From positions 10,848,001-10,912,000 of the forward strand of contig NC_088319.1 of NCBI RefSeq assembly GCF_910592395.1: a stretch of 64,000 nt of DNA, read 5' to 3'. Below, piece after piece: positions 10,902 through 22,177 of the stretch. The notes under the pieces are model-generated. The model did not search any database. It was given only the letters and a program-made list of their open reading frames with translations, and was not told the DNA's origin. This DNA comes from Lineus longissimus (taxonomy: Eukaryota; Nemertea; Pilidiophora; Heteronemertea; Lineidae). The position numbers were made by a program, and so were the translations under genes. How positions within the stretch are numbered: position 1 is the stretch's first letter; each line of letters opens with the position of its first letter.

Positions 10902-11108
10902 GTGGCCATCTTTGATCTCATCGAGAACACCAATCATTCTCGTATCAATGCTATGATTTGTGACAACAAGATAGCTGAAGTCGATGTATCTATGCTACAA
11001 GATAGCGCAGATTGGAAGAGTTCTTTCGTTGATTACAAATCGACAAATCCCAAGGGACATGAAGAAATCGTGCTAGAAGCATATATGGTAATCACAGTAG
11101 CTTTATGA
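10902..11108 (+). CDS. Possible orphan exon, unrecognised
   Basis: An open plus-strand stretch with balanced, protein-like composition (for example AEVDVSMLQDSADWKSSFVD). A potential donor (gtaatc) lies near 11,089. No clear acceptor or domain is seen, and the frame may be chance. Confidence 0.2.
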   Translation: MAIFDLIENTNHSRINAMICDNKIAEVDVSMLQDSADWKSSFVDYKSTNPKGHEEIVLEAYMVITVAL

Positions 11109-11151
11109 GTATGATGCCCATGTATGCAATATCTTGGTCACAATGAACTCC

Positions 11152-11376
11152 TTAAAGGGACAATCTAGGCAGCAGCTAGGCAGGCAAGATAAAGTTACAC
11201 AAAGCCAGCAATAGGGGTCTCTCACGTCTCACACTCGTCAAAATGATTCACGCTTGTACGAGGAATATATTCAGTGCTGAATATGACATGACCCAGAGCC
11301 CTTACTGTGTATTTAGTCACCTGAAGATGGCCAAATTGGCCCCTCTGCTCTTGCCTATACTATAGTCCCTCTTTAA
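11152..11376. mobile_element. TTAA-flanked MITE, copy 2
   Basis: A 225-bp relative of the element at 3,508-3,728, again bounded by TTAA. It shares GGCAGCAGCTAGGCAGGCAA, the central CTTGTACGAGGAATATATT, and the CTGAAGATGGCCAAATT to TATAGTCCC right end. Non-coding. Confidence 0.7.
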
Positions 11377-11494
11377 GGAAAACGGATGATATGTAGATAC
11401 GTACTAAATATTAATTTCAGCATTGCCATTATGTAGACAGATATACAAATACTATAAATATCAAGTTTCAGCAAAGTCATTTGTATAATAACTG

Positions 11495-11600
11495 TACTAT
11501 GGCATTGTGTATAACTGCATTTCTATTTTCCTTGACCACCAGTACTTAGGAACGGCGAACCTCCCCCTTTCATAACCCGACCCCCCCCCCCCCCCCCCCC
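11495..11600 (-). repeat. Repeat family D fragment and C20 homopolymer
   Basis: An inverted fragment of family D (about 11,495-11,560) is followed by a run of 20 cytosines at 11,581-11,600. Long G or C runs recur in the window (9,022; 9,263; 13,217) and are possible assembly weak points. Confidence 0.5.
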
Positions 11601-11867
11601 TCTTGCTGTTCTTCGACTCCAGTGCATCACTACAATCACCAGTGAAACGTTAACGTTATAGAAATCATATCAAACTTTTGGTCCTCGAGGCTCCCACTTT
11701 GAAGTACTCCTGCCATGATTACCAAAACTTCTGCTTGGCTGAACGCTGCCTTCAGATCTGCCCGAACTCTTAGATATGCAATCGTTAAAATGGATCTTTG
11801 GTATTTCAAGTTTTACTATTAAGCTGATAGCAAACTTGGATGTCAGGTAAACATGAAAACATGTGTC

Positions 11868-12468
11868 TGTTGCCACGATGAGACCAGAGACTATGTGCGG
11901 GAGTTGTGACCTGTTGCCACAATGAGACCTGAAACTATGTGTGGGAGTTTTGACCTGTTGCCACAATGAGACCTGAAACTATGTGCGGGAGTTGTGACCT
12001 GTTGCCACAATGAGACCTGAAACTATGTGCGGGAGTTGTGACCTGTTGCCACAATGAGACCTGAAACTATGTGCGGGAGTTGTGACCTGTTACCACAATG
12101 AGACCAGAGACTATGTGCGGGAGTTGTGACCTGTTGCCACGATGAGACCAGAGACTATGTGCGGGAGTTTTGACCTGTTGCCACAATGAGACCTGAAACT
12201 ATGTGCGGGAGTTTTGACCTGTTGCCACAATGAGACCTGAAACTATGTGCAGGAGTTTTGACCTGTTGCCACAATGAGACCTGAAACTATGTGCGGGAGT
12301 TTTGACCTGTTGCCACAATGAGACCTGAAACTATGTGTGGGAGTTTTGACCTGTTGCCACAATGAGACCTGAAACTATGTGCCGGAGTTTTGACCTGTTG
12401 CCACAATGAGACCTGAAACTATGTGCCGGAGTTTTGACCAGTTGCAACAATGAGACCTGAAACTATGA
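11868..12468 (+). repeat. Minisatellite, 44-bp unit, about 14 copies
   Basis: Head-to-tail units beginning TTGCCACAATGAGACC and ending GGGAGTTTTGACCTG. Two unit variants alternate in blocks (CTGAAACTATGTG versus CAGAGACTATGTG), consistent with unequal exchange. Not coding. Confidence 0.9.
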
Positions 12469-12479
12469 CCAACAGGTAT

Positions 12480-14150
12480 AAATGGAGACTCTTTGGATAT
12501 AGGTTACATCACACCATCATTTAACCATTGAACACCCCATGCTGCCAGAGTCATGCAGTTTCGCCAAATAGAAATTTTGCCAGTGATTGGCAGTTTTGTG
12601 ATGTTACAATGTCTTCGTGCCAGAATTAAGAAATCATCAAATTACGCCCCAACCCTTGATTTTGACCTTTATTTTCTTTCTACTCAAGTGGTCTTGATTA
12701 AACAACGCAGGACCGCCAGCTCGATCTAAATTCCTTCATTCAATTTGTGCCAATATGGTTTTCGTCATTTCCAATATCTCAATAGTCATGCACACATTTT
12801 TTGTTATCTGTCATGGAAAGCTCCATTGGAAATGTTTCCAATATTCGCGACAGTATAAAAGTTGTCATCCATTTTCTCGACAACCAGAAGAAATTGCTGG
12901 CTATAAAATATGACATTTGTCACAGACGTGGTATCGTGATATACTCTTGAACTAAGACATCTATGAATTCCTAAAATAAATATATCGATTTCTAGTTTGT
13001 CAATAGAGTATCTTCTTTTTGGTAGCGCCAACCTTCAAGCCTTTAGAGACTGTATAAATGCTTATTGCAATTTCAATGGTCTTGTAACTGATGAACTCTA
13101 ACTCTAAATCATATCAGATGGCCCAAGGTTACTGATAGGGAAGTTGAGACTAAAGTGACCTCAAGGATCCTTATATGCTCAGTCCAAATTACAATAGACA
13201 CTTAAGAAAGCAAAAGGGGGGGGGGTAGAACACCAATACGACCTAGCAATGTTGATAAAAAAGGATAGGCATCCCCCTGAAAGTGATCTGTGTTGACCCC
13301 TAATAATAATAGCATCCGTAGCCTGATCCAAACCCAATGTCACCACGAAACCCAGCACAAACAAACAATGGCCGAATGCCATAGTCAATAAGCCTCGTTA
13401 ATAATGTTAAGTCTTATATCAGCTTGCTCAGACAACACAACAAGCAGTTTATTTAGTAACCAAAAGCTGGAACCTGTAATCATAATCGTAGCGTCACCGG
13501 TACTTGAAATTGAAATAAGAGTCTTATTAATACACTGGCACTGAGGATGATGATAAAAGTCGTTTGAAATTTGTAACTGAATTTGAAAATTGTGTGTTAT
13601 ACGTTCTGAAGACAGAGAGGGAAAGCCATCATCAATGTAGAGTTTCAGAGAAGGCCATGAAAACTGTGAGCATAAATGGTTTCTTCAGCTTTTGGAAGGA
13701 TGGATTGAACCCAACTTGAAAGAAATGGCTTCCACCAGAACTGCAACTTCTCCAGACTGGATCACTGAAAATTCTTTGAGCTGCTAATTATAAACAATGC
13801 ACTAAAACAGGTGTAACCAAAGGCCCACCTTAAATTCAAAAGTCGTTTCAAAATCTGCCTTGCAACAGTACGGTATTAGAGATCGGAATTAGTTTGATAC
13901 TACAATTGGTGATACATGGTAGTAAGCAGGGGTATTATCCTCCTGGCCATGTAAATCCAACACCCCTGTAGCCAAAACACACAAGGCACTACACTTCTGA
14001 CAGCATAACAAAGATGAAATAAAATGATGAATTGTTGAATATTCTGCAATTATGTTCATTACAATAAAATTTTACAAGTTCTATTCACATACATGCAGGC
14101 AGGTGCTATTTTTGTTATTGATAAGTTCTACTTGGAGACATACATAAAAA
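12480..14150. other. Intergenic, upstream of lectin A
   Basis: No confident gene. A minus-strand open stretch (12,804-13,031) has protein-like composition and a possible ttttag acceptor but no usable donor or known domain. A G-run lies near 13,217. Confidence 0.45.
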
Positions 14151-14603
14151 CAATGTCTCCCAAAATGTGAAAAGAATAATTAGACATTGCTTGTCTTGGA
14201 ATATACATGTACACCTATTTAATTGATGATATACATGTAACTGAGGAATGAGGGCTTATTGTGTAGTTAATGTGCCATATTGCTAATACACAATAACTTT
14301 GTGATGATACTGGCTAATGTTACATAATAATTGGCAGAAACCATGCCAATTAAGCCAAACTGAGGGAGTGACACTCAGGTGTTGGTGCAGATTAAAAAGT
14401 TTTGGCACCTCAGACTCCAAGTAATTACTGTAGGCTTAAATACTGATTGATATGCTGGCAGCAATTAAGCATTACTCAGTAATTAGGTGACAACAGGGAG
14501 TGGGTGGCATTAACAGTTTTCTCAGCCGCAAATAAAAGGTTCTGGTAATTAATTAGCCTTGCAGTTTGATTGGTGGGTGTCCAAGCCTGGACGACGGAGC
14601 ACC

Positions 14604-14610
14604 TATAAAT
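14604..14610 (+). promoter_or_regulatory. TATA box of lectin A
   Basis: TATAAAT lies 82 bp upstream of the ATG, so transcription should start near 14,634 in a CCATATTCACT context. The box is identical in copies B and C. Confidence 0.6.
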
Positions 14611-14685
14611 ATTAGGCGGATTCCCATTAGAACCATATTCACTACAACTCTTCATCCGTACACAAGGTTGGAATCTCCATTCAAA

Positions 14686-17600
14686 ATGTTGTCTTCATGG
14701 TGCCCAGTTGGTAAGTTATTTTTCTACTCCGTGCAATTCTATTCGACTTCAGCTAGGACTTGAGGTTCACCATTTTGGTAGAACTTGAAGTCCTAAAGCA
14801 ATGAGAACTCAATTGGGAGTCAGTTCTTTGTTTTTAGAGACAATCTCCCAGCTAGGTAAACGAGCATTCACTTTATTTTGAAGAAGTTCTAATTGTTTTA
14901 GGAATTCAAAATCTACTCTAAAATGCACTAGGTGGTAAATTTACTCGGGTCAATTCTACCATGTGGTGGGAGGTTTGATGAAAGAACAATCCTCAAGGTT
15001 TTCGCTTGATTAATCTCACATGAGTCACATCATGGAGCTATATACTATTTAGAACTTCTTGGTCTCATCTGCCAAACTGCTTCGGATCGGAAATGACATG
15101 GTTTGATCAGATTCAACTGGAAATCAATTTGATTTTGGCCTTTATTTCATTTATTGATGACCTTTTTTGGGCCATGACCAGGATTGTAAACTCGTTCCAA
15201 CAAATGCAGGGGACCAACTGCAGTCAATTTTTAAAGTACACAATTGATGCACCTTGTATAATGTCAGTTCAGTGCAAGCACTGCACAACAGTGACTATTG
15301 AAAGAATCAAAAATGTGTCCATTCATCATCAAGAGAATAAAATTGTCTACATCTACACAACTCTTATTTTCAGTTGCTCTCTTGCTTGCTTGTTCAATGT
15401 GTTCCACGACCGGAGTCACCACCCTCGCGACTGCCGGCCCTGTTCCAACCACAGCAGAGCCAAGTAAGTATTCTTTACAACAACTTCCCCTGCTTCCTGG
15501 AATTTCAGAAATAAAAAAAAGAAAACCTTTGGTTTCTGAATTGAAAAACAGGATTTTTATCACCCTACACCTCTTATTATACTTTGCTTGAGGGTTTTAT
15601 ACAGCTTTCATTATTTTCCTGACTTTCATTAAATTCATCAAGGCTTGTGATTCTTCAAACAGTTATCGGGACAGTATGTGTGGTGTTCGGACTGATTATC
15701 TGATTAATATGTAATGATTCCGCTTTCCATTTTTTTAGGTTCCTCTGTCACCACCCCAACGGCTGACATCACTGTCGCCCCCACGGCCGACATCACCATC
15801 GCCCCAACTGCAAAGGTCACTGCCGACGTCACCACTGCCCCAACTGCCGACGTCACCACTGCCCCAACTGCCGACGTCACCACTGCCCCAACTGCCGACG
15901 TCACCACTGCCCCAACTGCCGACGTCACCACTGCCCCAACTGCCGACGTCACCACTGCCCCAACTGCCGACGTCACTGTCGCCCCCACGGCCGAAGTCAC
16001 TGTCGCCACAACTGCCGAAGTCACTGTCGCCCCAACTGCCGAAGTCACTGTCGCCCCCACTGCCGAAGTCACTGTCGCCCCCACTGCCGAAGTCACTGTC
16101 GCCCCAACTGCCGAAGTCACTGTCGCCCCAACTGCCGAAGTCACTGTCGCCCCCACGGCCGAAGTCACTGTCGCCCCCACGGCCGAAGTCACTGTCGCCC
16201 CCACGGCCGAAGTCACTGTCGCCCCCACGGCCGAAGTCACTGTCGCCCCCACTGCCGAAGTCACTGTCGCCCCAACTGCCGAAGTCACTGTCGCCCCAAC
16301 GGCCGAAGTCACTGTCGCCCCCACGGCCGAAGTCACTGTCGCCCCAACTGCCGAAGTCACTGTCGCCCCAACTGCCGAAGTCACTGTCGCCCCCACTGCC
16401 GAAGTCACTGTCGCCCCCACGGCCGAAGTCACTGTCGCCCCCACGGCCGAAGTCACTGTCGCCCCCACGGCCGAAGTCACTGTCGCCCCCACGGCCGAAG
16501 TCACTGTCGCCCCCACGGCCGAAGTCACTGTCGCCCCCACGGCCGAAGTCACTGTCGCCCCCACGGCCGAAGTCACTGTCGCCCCCACGGCCGAAGTCAC
16601 TGTCGCCCCCACGGCCGAAGTCACTGTCGCCCCCACGGCCGAAGTCACTGTCGCCCCCACGGCCGAAGTCACTGTCGCCCCCACGGCCGAAGTCACTGTC
16701 GCCCCCACTACTATTGCCTCCACTGCGGGGCCTGTTCCAACCACAGCTGAGCCCAGTACAGGTACGTATATTCTTTACCATGTCCTTTCTCCCTGTATGC
16801 CTTTCATTCTTTTTATGACTTTTTTGTTAGGTCATCAAGGCTTGTGGGTTTTGCCAAAACATTCCTGACCATAATTATTGCCTCCTGGAATTGTACAACA
16901 AAAAGCAGAGTGACGGATTGATTTGTGTCTAGAATTCCTGAAAAGGGACATAAATGACCTGGAAGTATTCTGGGTTGAGGAACCCTGAAAATGTCACCCT
17001 GAAAAAGTTATCCAAAACTAATCAGTCATTTTTCTCAATTCCTACAGCCTACTCCTGCCCCGTATGGATGAAGTTACATGGCAACTCCTGCTTTAACTTG
17101 GTCAAGGGATCGAAGACCTGGCAGAAAGCCCAAGACAACTGCAGGAGCATTGGCACACGGATGGGTATGGAGCCTGGCAACCTTGCAACACTGGCAGATG
17201 AGGCCACCATGACTTTCATTGTTGACACTCTCCTGTAAGTAAAAATTATTTGTCTTCCTGCCCCAACCTCGTCCTTCTCTCATTCTGCTCCGTCTCGGAC
17301 TCCCGACTCAAGGCGCAGATGCAAGGGAAGCACTCCCCATATATCATATCTTTGAAATTGACAATTAAATATTTGAACTTGCCAAGAATTTTGATGAGAA
17401 ATACAGTGCATGCCCCCTCTTTTTTCTGCTCCGGGATCCAACACTTGCTTTTGTTTAAGCAAGACTTTTTGGTTTGGTATTCTATTCATGAATTGCAGCA
17501 CGCATAATTTTTCGATTTATAGACTTCAGTTTTTCATACAAATTTTTGTTATAATTTTTATCAAGGGAATGGCAATTTAGCGGTTTATGAAAACAATTCA

Positions 17601-17904
17601 CTCAAAAAGGAATATGAAACATGCCACAAAATGCTTTATACTGTTCTCTTTTGGTTTCAGGTACAAACCACGTGCAACCTGGATTGGGCTGACTGATGTC
17701 TCCTCCGAAGGAACCTGGGTTTGGAGCGATGGAACAGCTTACAGCTACAGCAACTGGGCAACTCTGTTTAACGTTGCAGAACCTGCAGGCGGTGTGGAGC
17801 AAAACTGTGTAACAATGGCCCGTTTGACTGGCCAATGGAAAGACGTGAGGTGTACATCAAAGAAATGGTCCGTGTGCCAATTTCCAGCAGTAAACGAGAA
17901 TTAA
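14686..17904 (+). CDS. Secreted mucin-stalk C-type lectin, copy A
   Basis: Five coding exons: 14,686-14,710, 15,374-15,463, 15,739-16,761, 17,048-17,234, 17,661-17,904. All have gt/ag borders and together give 1,569 nt, 522 residues. Exons 1-2 encode a signal peptide (MLSSWCPVVALLLACSMCS). Exon 3 is a Thr/Pro-rich stalk: 6 units of DVTTAPTA, then about 30 EVTVAPTA-type units, a likely O-glycosylated spacer. Exons 4-5 form a C-type lectin domain (about residues 381-522) with WIGL, the paired cysteines and a C-terminal WSVCQF. Canonical sugar-binding EPN is EPA here, WND is WKD, and the Glu before NC is Gln, so Ca2+-dependent sugar binding may be altered. The family acts as secreted recognition or immune proteins. 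Intron 1 holds a foldback repeat. The stalk repeat keeps long antisense frames open; these are shadows. Confidence 0.9.
14776..14930. repeat. Foldback MITE copy in lectin intron 1 (A)
   Basis: Palindromic arms (GAACTTGAAGTCCTAAAGCA to TTCTAATTGTTTTAGGAATT) around TTCTTTGTTTTTAGAGA. It belongs to the same family as 45,215-45,420. Equivalent copies lie in intron 1 of B (about 23,442-23,596) and C (about 32,163-32,317), so the insertion predates the gene duplications. Confidence 0.6.
15824..16711 (+). repeat. Coding 24-bp VNTR, lectin A stalk
   Basis: 37 in-frame 24-bp units: 6 DVTTAPTA, 1 DVTVAPTA, and 30 EVTV units including one ATTA and one terminal PTT variant. The 3' part is an almost pure run of one unit form (GAAGTCACTGTCGCCCCCAC plus GGCC), showing recent homogenisation, while the 5' part is mixed. 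Confidence 0.95.
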
Positions 17905-18400
17905 TCATTGGAAAATCACTGTAATAGACATTTTACCTTGGAAGCAGAAATTCACATAGTGAATTCATATAACCATGAACTTCTGAAGTGTGTGATGAAC
18001 TTGTGATAATGATTTTTTTTGAATTTTAGACCATGGTGTAACCATGAACTATTAGTAAGTAATCAGTGAAATAGATCTTTCAATCTTGAAAGCAGAAGTT
18101 CACATCGTGAATTTATATAAGAGTATGCATGAACTTCTGAAGTGTGTGATGAAGCTGTGAAGATTATTTGAAGGCCATGAAAGTGTGAAGTGTGTGATGA
18201 ATTTATGATAATGATTTTATTGTATTTTAAACCATGGTGTAACCATGAACTAAAGTAATCATTGGACAATGACTGAAATAGATGTTACACCTTGAAATCA
18301 AAAATTCACATAGTGTTGCCGTGAACTTTTGTTGTGATAATGATGTAACCATGGTGTAACCATGAACCAAGTGTATGACGAATCTGTGATAATGATGCCG
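17905..18400 (+). repeat. Imperfect tandem repeats 3' of lectin A
   Basis: Three degenerate units of about 145-200 bp, each with TAATCATTGG-like starts, TTCACATAGTG, GAAGTGTGTGATGAA and the near-palindrome ACCATGGTGTAACCATG. They follow the stop codon directly and are probably 3' UTR. Copies recur at 26,619-27,114 (B) and 34,458-34,960 (C). A possible AATAAA signal is at 18,809. Confidence 0.7.
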
Positions 18401-18877
18401 GGATCAAGGCTGATGCAGTTTTCACATAGTGATTCTTAACCATTTTAATGATTATTCAACTACTTTTACTCTAGGTAGAACAACTATATTCACAAACTAG
18501 TCGTTTTTACGAATTAATTTTAAGAGTGTGTGAAGAATACTGCAAAATACTGTGAGAGCCCAAAAAGACCTTGACAAGCCTGGTAATCTCACTCATGAAA
18601 ACCAACATTTTCAAATAATTTTCGAGGAAATTGACCAAGTTACTTCTACAGGGTTTTAGGAAATTTTAAAAGCCTCTTATAAATTAAGACTAGAATAGAA
18701 TGTATGCATGTTTTTAATGGGGATTATAAAGCGCTTTAAAGGTGCTATTAAGTGGCTTAATATACAGAATACCGGTGATGATGCAAATATTTGCTGATGT
18801 ATATTTGAAATAAATATAAATTTGATACCAAATCGTAGTTGTTATACTTTCGAGGATGCCTCCCCAACAGGTAATTA

Positions 18878-19018
18878 CAGTGGAACCTCCCTTAGTGGAC
18901 ACCTCTCTATTAAGGACAACCTCTCTATTGGGGGACACTAGTTTTGGTCCCAAATTGGTATTTTCTATTCAATTCGACCTCTCTAATCAGGACACCTGTC
19001 TATTAAGGACATTGCCAG
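18878..19018 (+). mobile_element. Mariner-like MITE, right half deleted (A)
   Basis: It starts TACAGTGGAACCTCCCTTAG but stops at GCCAGT, where the intact copy C (35,432-35,605) continues to its inverted end. Sequence then jumps to the GPCR 3' flank, which marks a deletion junction. The same break is in copy B (27,592-27,732). Confidence 0.75.
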
Positions 19019-19130
19019 TAGCGCACTATGCACCTCACGCGCACGATATGGGACCATGTACATGACATGCATTGCACATCACCCGCAAACGAAACCGCTG
19101 AACGTATAAAACCTTTCAATGGCTCCTTCT

Positions 19131-19617
19131 TCAGTTTCTTGAAAACATCTTCTTCGCCTCTTGACGATAAAAGGGCAGTGTGCAGCCATAGATTACAAAA
19201 TTAAAACAGTAGTTAAGCACGCTAATTAGCGTGAGGAACTTAACGACAAACCAGGGATAAACGGCTCGTTCTTCATCCATGTTGTCTGCCTCTTCTGCCA
19301 GATACGTAAAAGTCGTCGACAGCGGGAGAAGAAGGGCGATGTAAAGGGTCGAAACAGGCATAAGGGAAAATAATAACTTCCCCTCCTGGATAGATGTACC
19401 TTTATTTTCTCTAATTTTTTCCTTTTGGAAAATGTTAATGCGAGAAGTATCAAAATAATGGATAGGAATATGAGAATGAATGGTATGTAAGCAAAAGCAG
19501 CTGTGTCTAGCTGCCAAAGGATCGCAGCTAGGATTGGATCCGTTGCATAGAAGCAAAGTACTGGGGTCCCAGGGATGTTCTCCATGAGCACGGCCCGATG
19601 GATACTCACGAAAATGC
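19131..19617 (-). pseudogene. GPCR fragment A (TM5-TM7), truncated and frameshifted
   Basis: Near-identical to the C-terminal half of the intact receptor at 36,806-37,813. Homology starts at IFVSIHRAVL before TM5 and runs to the same MFSRN terminus. One base is missing in the third intracellular loop (near 19,410), so TM5 and TM6-TM7 lie in different frames. The 5' half (TM1-TM4) is absent and replaced by unrelated sequence with a degenerate GGATGG tract and a hairpin ending GAGCTAA. It cannot make a receptor. Confidence 0.85.
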
Positions 19618-20183
19618 CCAACATGGCTAGATGGATGGCAGGATGGAAGGACAAACACCAATCAATTAGCTATTTGACTAGCTCCGCTGACTTTGTCAGC
19701 TGAGCTAAAAATGACAGTTTCTAAAAGCAGTGCTACAGCATGCGGAGAGCACCTGACACATAATGTACATGATTTGCGAGTTCACAACACTAACAAAACA
19801 CGGTCAAATTTCTGTTTACCGGAACCCTCCGGAAATATCATCTATCGATCTTTTAAATCACTGATAATAAGAATATCAATGACAATACTTACAATTTTGA
19901 AAAAATGGTGTGAATTCGTTAATTTCCGGTATTTTTTCATGAAATTTTCAGATATTTGTCAAGAACGAATGGAGGAAACTCGGCATGCGGATGCGTACAA
20001 TGATTATATGGCACGAAATAACAAACTGCGCATGTAGTAACCAGCTTGTTGCTAGGGTTAGTGGAGTCAATAGAGTAAATCATAATGGCGGCTGTCGGAA
20101 CCTCTGATGGACAAAAGGGCAGCGAGGTGCAAGGTGTGAAGGGCGAGAACAATGACTAAACAATGCCTGATCATTGTAATGAA
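19618..20183. other. Unassigned spacer in unit A with element 3' end
   Basis: At about 19,675-19,708 a hairpin (AGCTCCGCTGAC, TTT, GTCAGCTGAGCT) followed by AA looks like the 3' end of another microsatellite-bearing element. The next 450 bp include an open frame (19,693-20,037, +) without known domain. Identical sequence is in unit B (28,332-28,897). Confidence 0.4.
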
Positions 20184-21290
20184 ATGGCCAGGGCCATTGT
20201 GCTCACCTCATGTGGAGGAAAGATGGATAAAGAGCATGGTATTGTGTCATGTAGTGTTAGGTTTGATGTAGGTCCAAGCAATTACAATTTCCCCAAAATG
20301 GCCAATTTACAGTACATTCGACCTCTGTGACCTTGAAAAGTAGGTCAAATCAAAGAAGACCCGGGTGACACATTGAATGGTTGTTAGAATTAGATGTACC
20401 TATGATATAAAATTGGTGCCAATCGGGCAAGTCATTACTAGGAATAATGGCATTTTGAAGAATTTAGGATTTGGCCCCCTCCCTGGAGGCCAAACGGCAA
20501 ATCAGATCGCACCAAACTTTGGTACCTGAGATCACCTGACCAAGGGGTACATGTGTACTTAATTTGTGATCAATAGTCATTGCAGTTAAGATACGTGCCA
20601 TAGTTACGGCCTGACGGCGAATTTATGCCATTTGACCTCTGTGACCTTGACAAGAAGGTCAAATTAAAAACCTGTGTGACATATACTGTATGGTTGTTCG
20701 ATGTACCCATGATATCAAATTGGTGGCAATCGGGCAAGAAGTTAAGGAATAATCAAATTTTTAAGGTTTTTAGATTTTGCCCCCTGGTGGTCAAGTGGTG
20801 AATCATATTGGACCAAACTTTGGTCCCTGAGATCGCCTGACTAAGGGGTAAATGATCACCAAATTTGGTATCAATAGTCATTGCAGTTTAGAAACGTGCC
20901 ATCGTTACATCCTAACGGCCAATTTACACCATTTGACCTCTGTGACCTTGAAAAGGAGGTCAAATCAAAAACCTGGAGGATATATGATGCACCTTTGCTA
21001 GAAGTACCTACCATATTTTTTTCAAAATTTCCCGACTACTATTAAGGGAGATATTGCATATTTTCACTTTTAACGTTTGGCCCCCTGGTGGCCAAACCAT
21101 GAAACGAATCGGACCGAAACTTGGTCTCTTAGGTGTCATTACATATGGGTACATGTGTACCAAGTTTCAACTCAATAGCTCTAACAGTTACGAAACGTGC
21201 CCTGCTAACGGACGACGGACGACGACGACGACGACGGACGACGGACGCCACGGTATGGGATAAGCTCACCTCTGCTAAGAGGTGAGCTAA
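20184..21290 (+). mobile_element. Microsatellite-bearing element, GGTGAGC type (unit A)
   Basis: The left end has an ATGGCCAGGGCCAT hairpin followed by GTGCTCACCTC. Three internal repeats of about 300 bp begin at about 20,315, 20,628 and 20,930, each with GACCTCTGTGACCTTGA. Then come CGTGCCCTGCTAACGGACGA, an ACG-rich microsatellite, and a terminal hairpin AGCTCACCTCT, GCTA, AGAGGTGAGCT plus AA. The architecture resembles pearl/HINE-type non-autonomous elements of bivalves, possibly Helitron-derived; the class is inference. Confidence 0.6.
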
Positions 21291-21371
21291 CAAAGTCTCC
21301 CAAAATGTGAAAAGAATAATTAGACATTGCTTGTCTTGGAATATACATGTACACCTATTTAATTGATGATA

Positions 21372-22164
21372 TCTATACTATAATGCGCGTTGTGGCCGCT
21401 AAATAGGAGGCGATTTTTGTTTCAAAATTGGGCCTCGAAAATGCGTCGAATTCTTGCAACTTTTGGTTTCGTAGGTGTGGATCATAAGTAAGAGTGTCAC
21501 TGAGGGTGTCATAAGTCGAATATCTTGGTGGTTTTAGAATAAATAACAACTTTTCAGAGAGCACGTCGACTGGAGAGCTCCGCTCATTCTCAAAAGCATA
21601 CACAAACTTCACGCATATTCTCCCTGCCACATCAGTATTAGCTTCCAGCACGTATGTAGTGCTACACAACCTGGTCCATGGTGCAGGGTATTAGCAGGGA
21701 GATTAATGATTAGCCTATTCTATTTTAGTTCTATTCGAGAAACAGTTATGCCAGGATGGACAAAATATGTACAGTGGCCAGCGCTTGCTCTTTGATTTAT
21801 TCTTTACTGACTGATGTTGTCAGTTTGAATTGTGTTCTGCATCTCTCCATGCACCTGGCTTTGATCCGACAGTGGCATTGGGTACGGGAGTGGGTAGGTG
21901 ATATGCCTAATATGTGAGGGCCTTATTTGGAACAGGACCTGCTGTCACTGGTCTCAATGCATTGTGTAAAATAGCGTACTCCAATCAATCTATTGGGGGT
22001 TGCATGTAGATAGCAGCAATAAGTCCCTAAATGCAGTTCATTGCGTGTTTAACCTTTAATAAAACTTCAGTAACGTTAGAAATTTAATGTAGTTCAATCA
22101 TCGTGCCCATTTAACTAATGTATATTACATTTCAACTTTGCCCGCTCCAATGGGTATATGCTAG
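21372..22164 (+). mobile_element. Non-autonomous Helitron (5' flank of lectin B)
   Basis: A 793-bp insertion starting TCTATACTATAATGCGCG and ending TATATGCTAG, placed exactly between A and T of the host. The empty site is visible in unit A at about 14,231 (GATGATA followed by TACATG). The TC start, CTAG end and A/T target without duplication are the Helitron signature. No Rep/helicase is encoded. An identical copy lies at 30,093-30,885. Confidence 0.75.
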
Positions 22165-22177
22165 TACATGTAACTAA

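Noticed and set aside
11868-12468. Regular repeats that could be mistaken for a CRISPR array
   Set aside because: Units are contiguous without spacers, and the DNA is animal. It is a minisatellite.
15704-16781. Long minus-strand frames over the lectin stalk (346-364 codons; VTSAVGAT and GGDSDFGR repeats), also in units B and C
   Set aside because: They are the reverse reading of a 24-bp repeat whose length is a multiple of three, so no stops can arise. They have no start context, splice structure or domain of their own.
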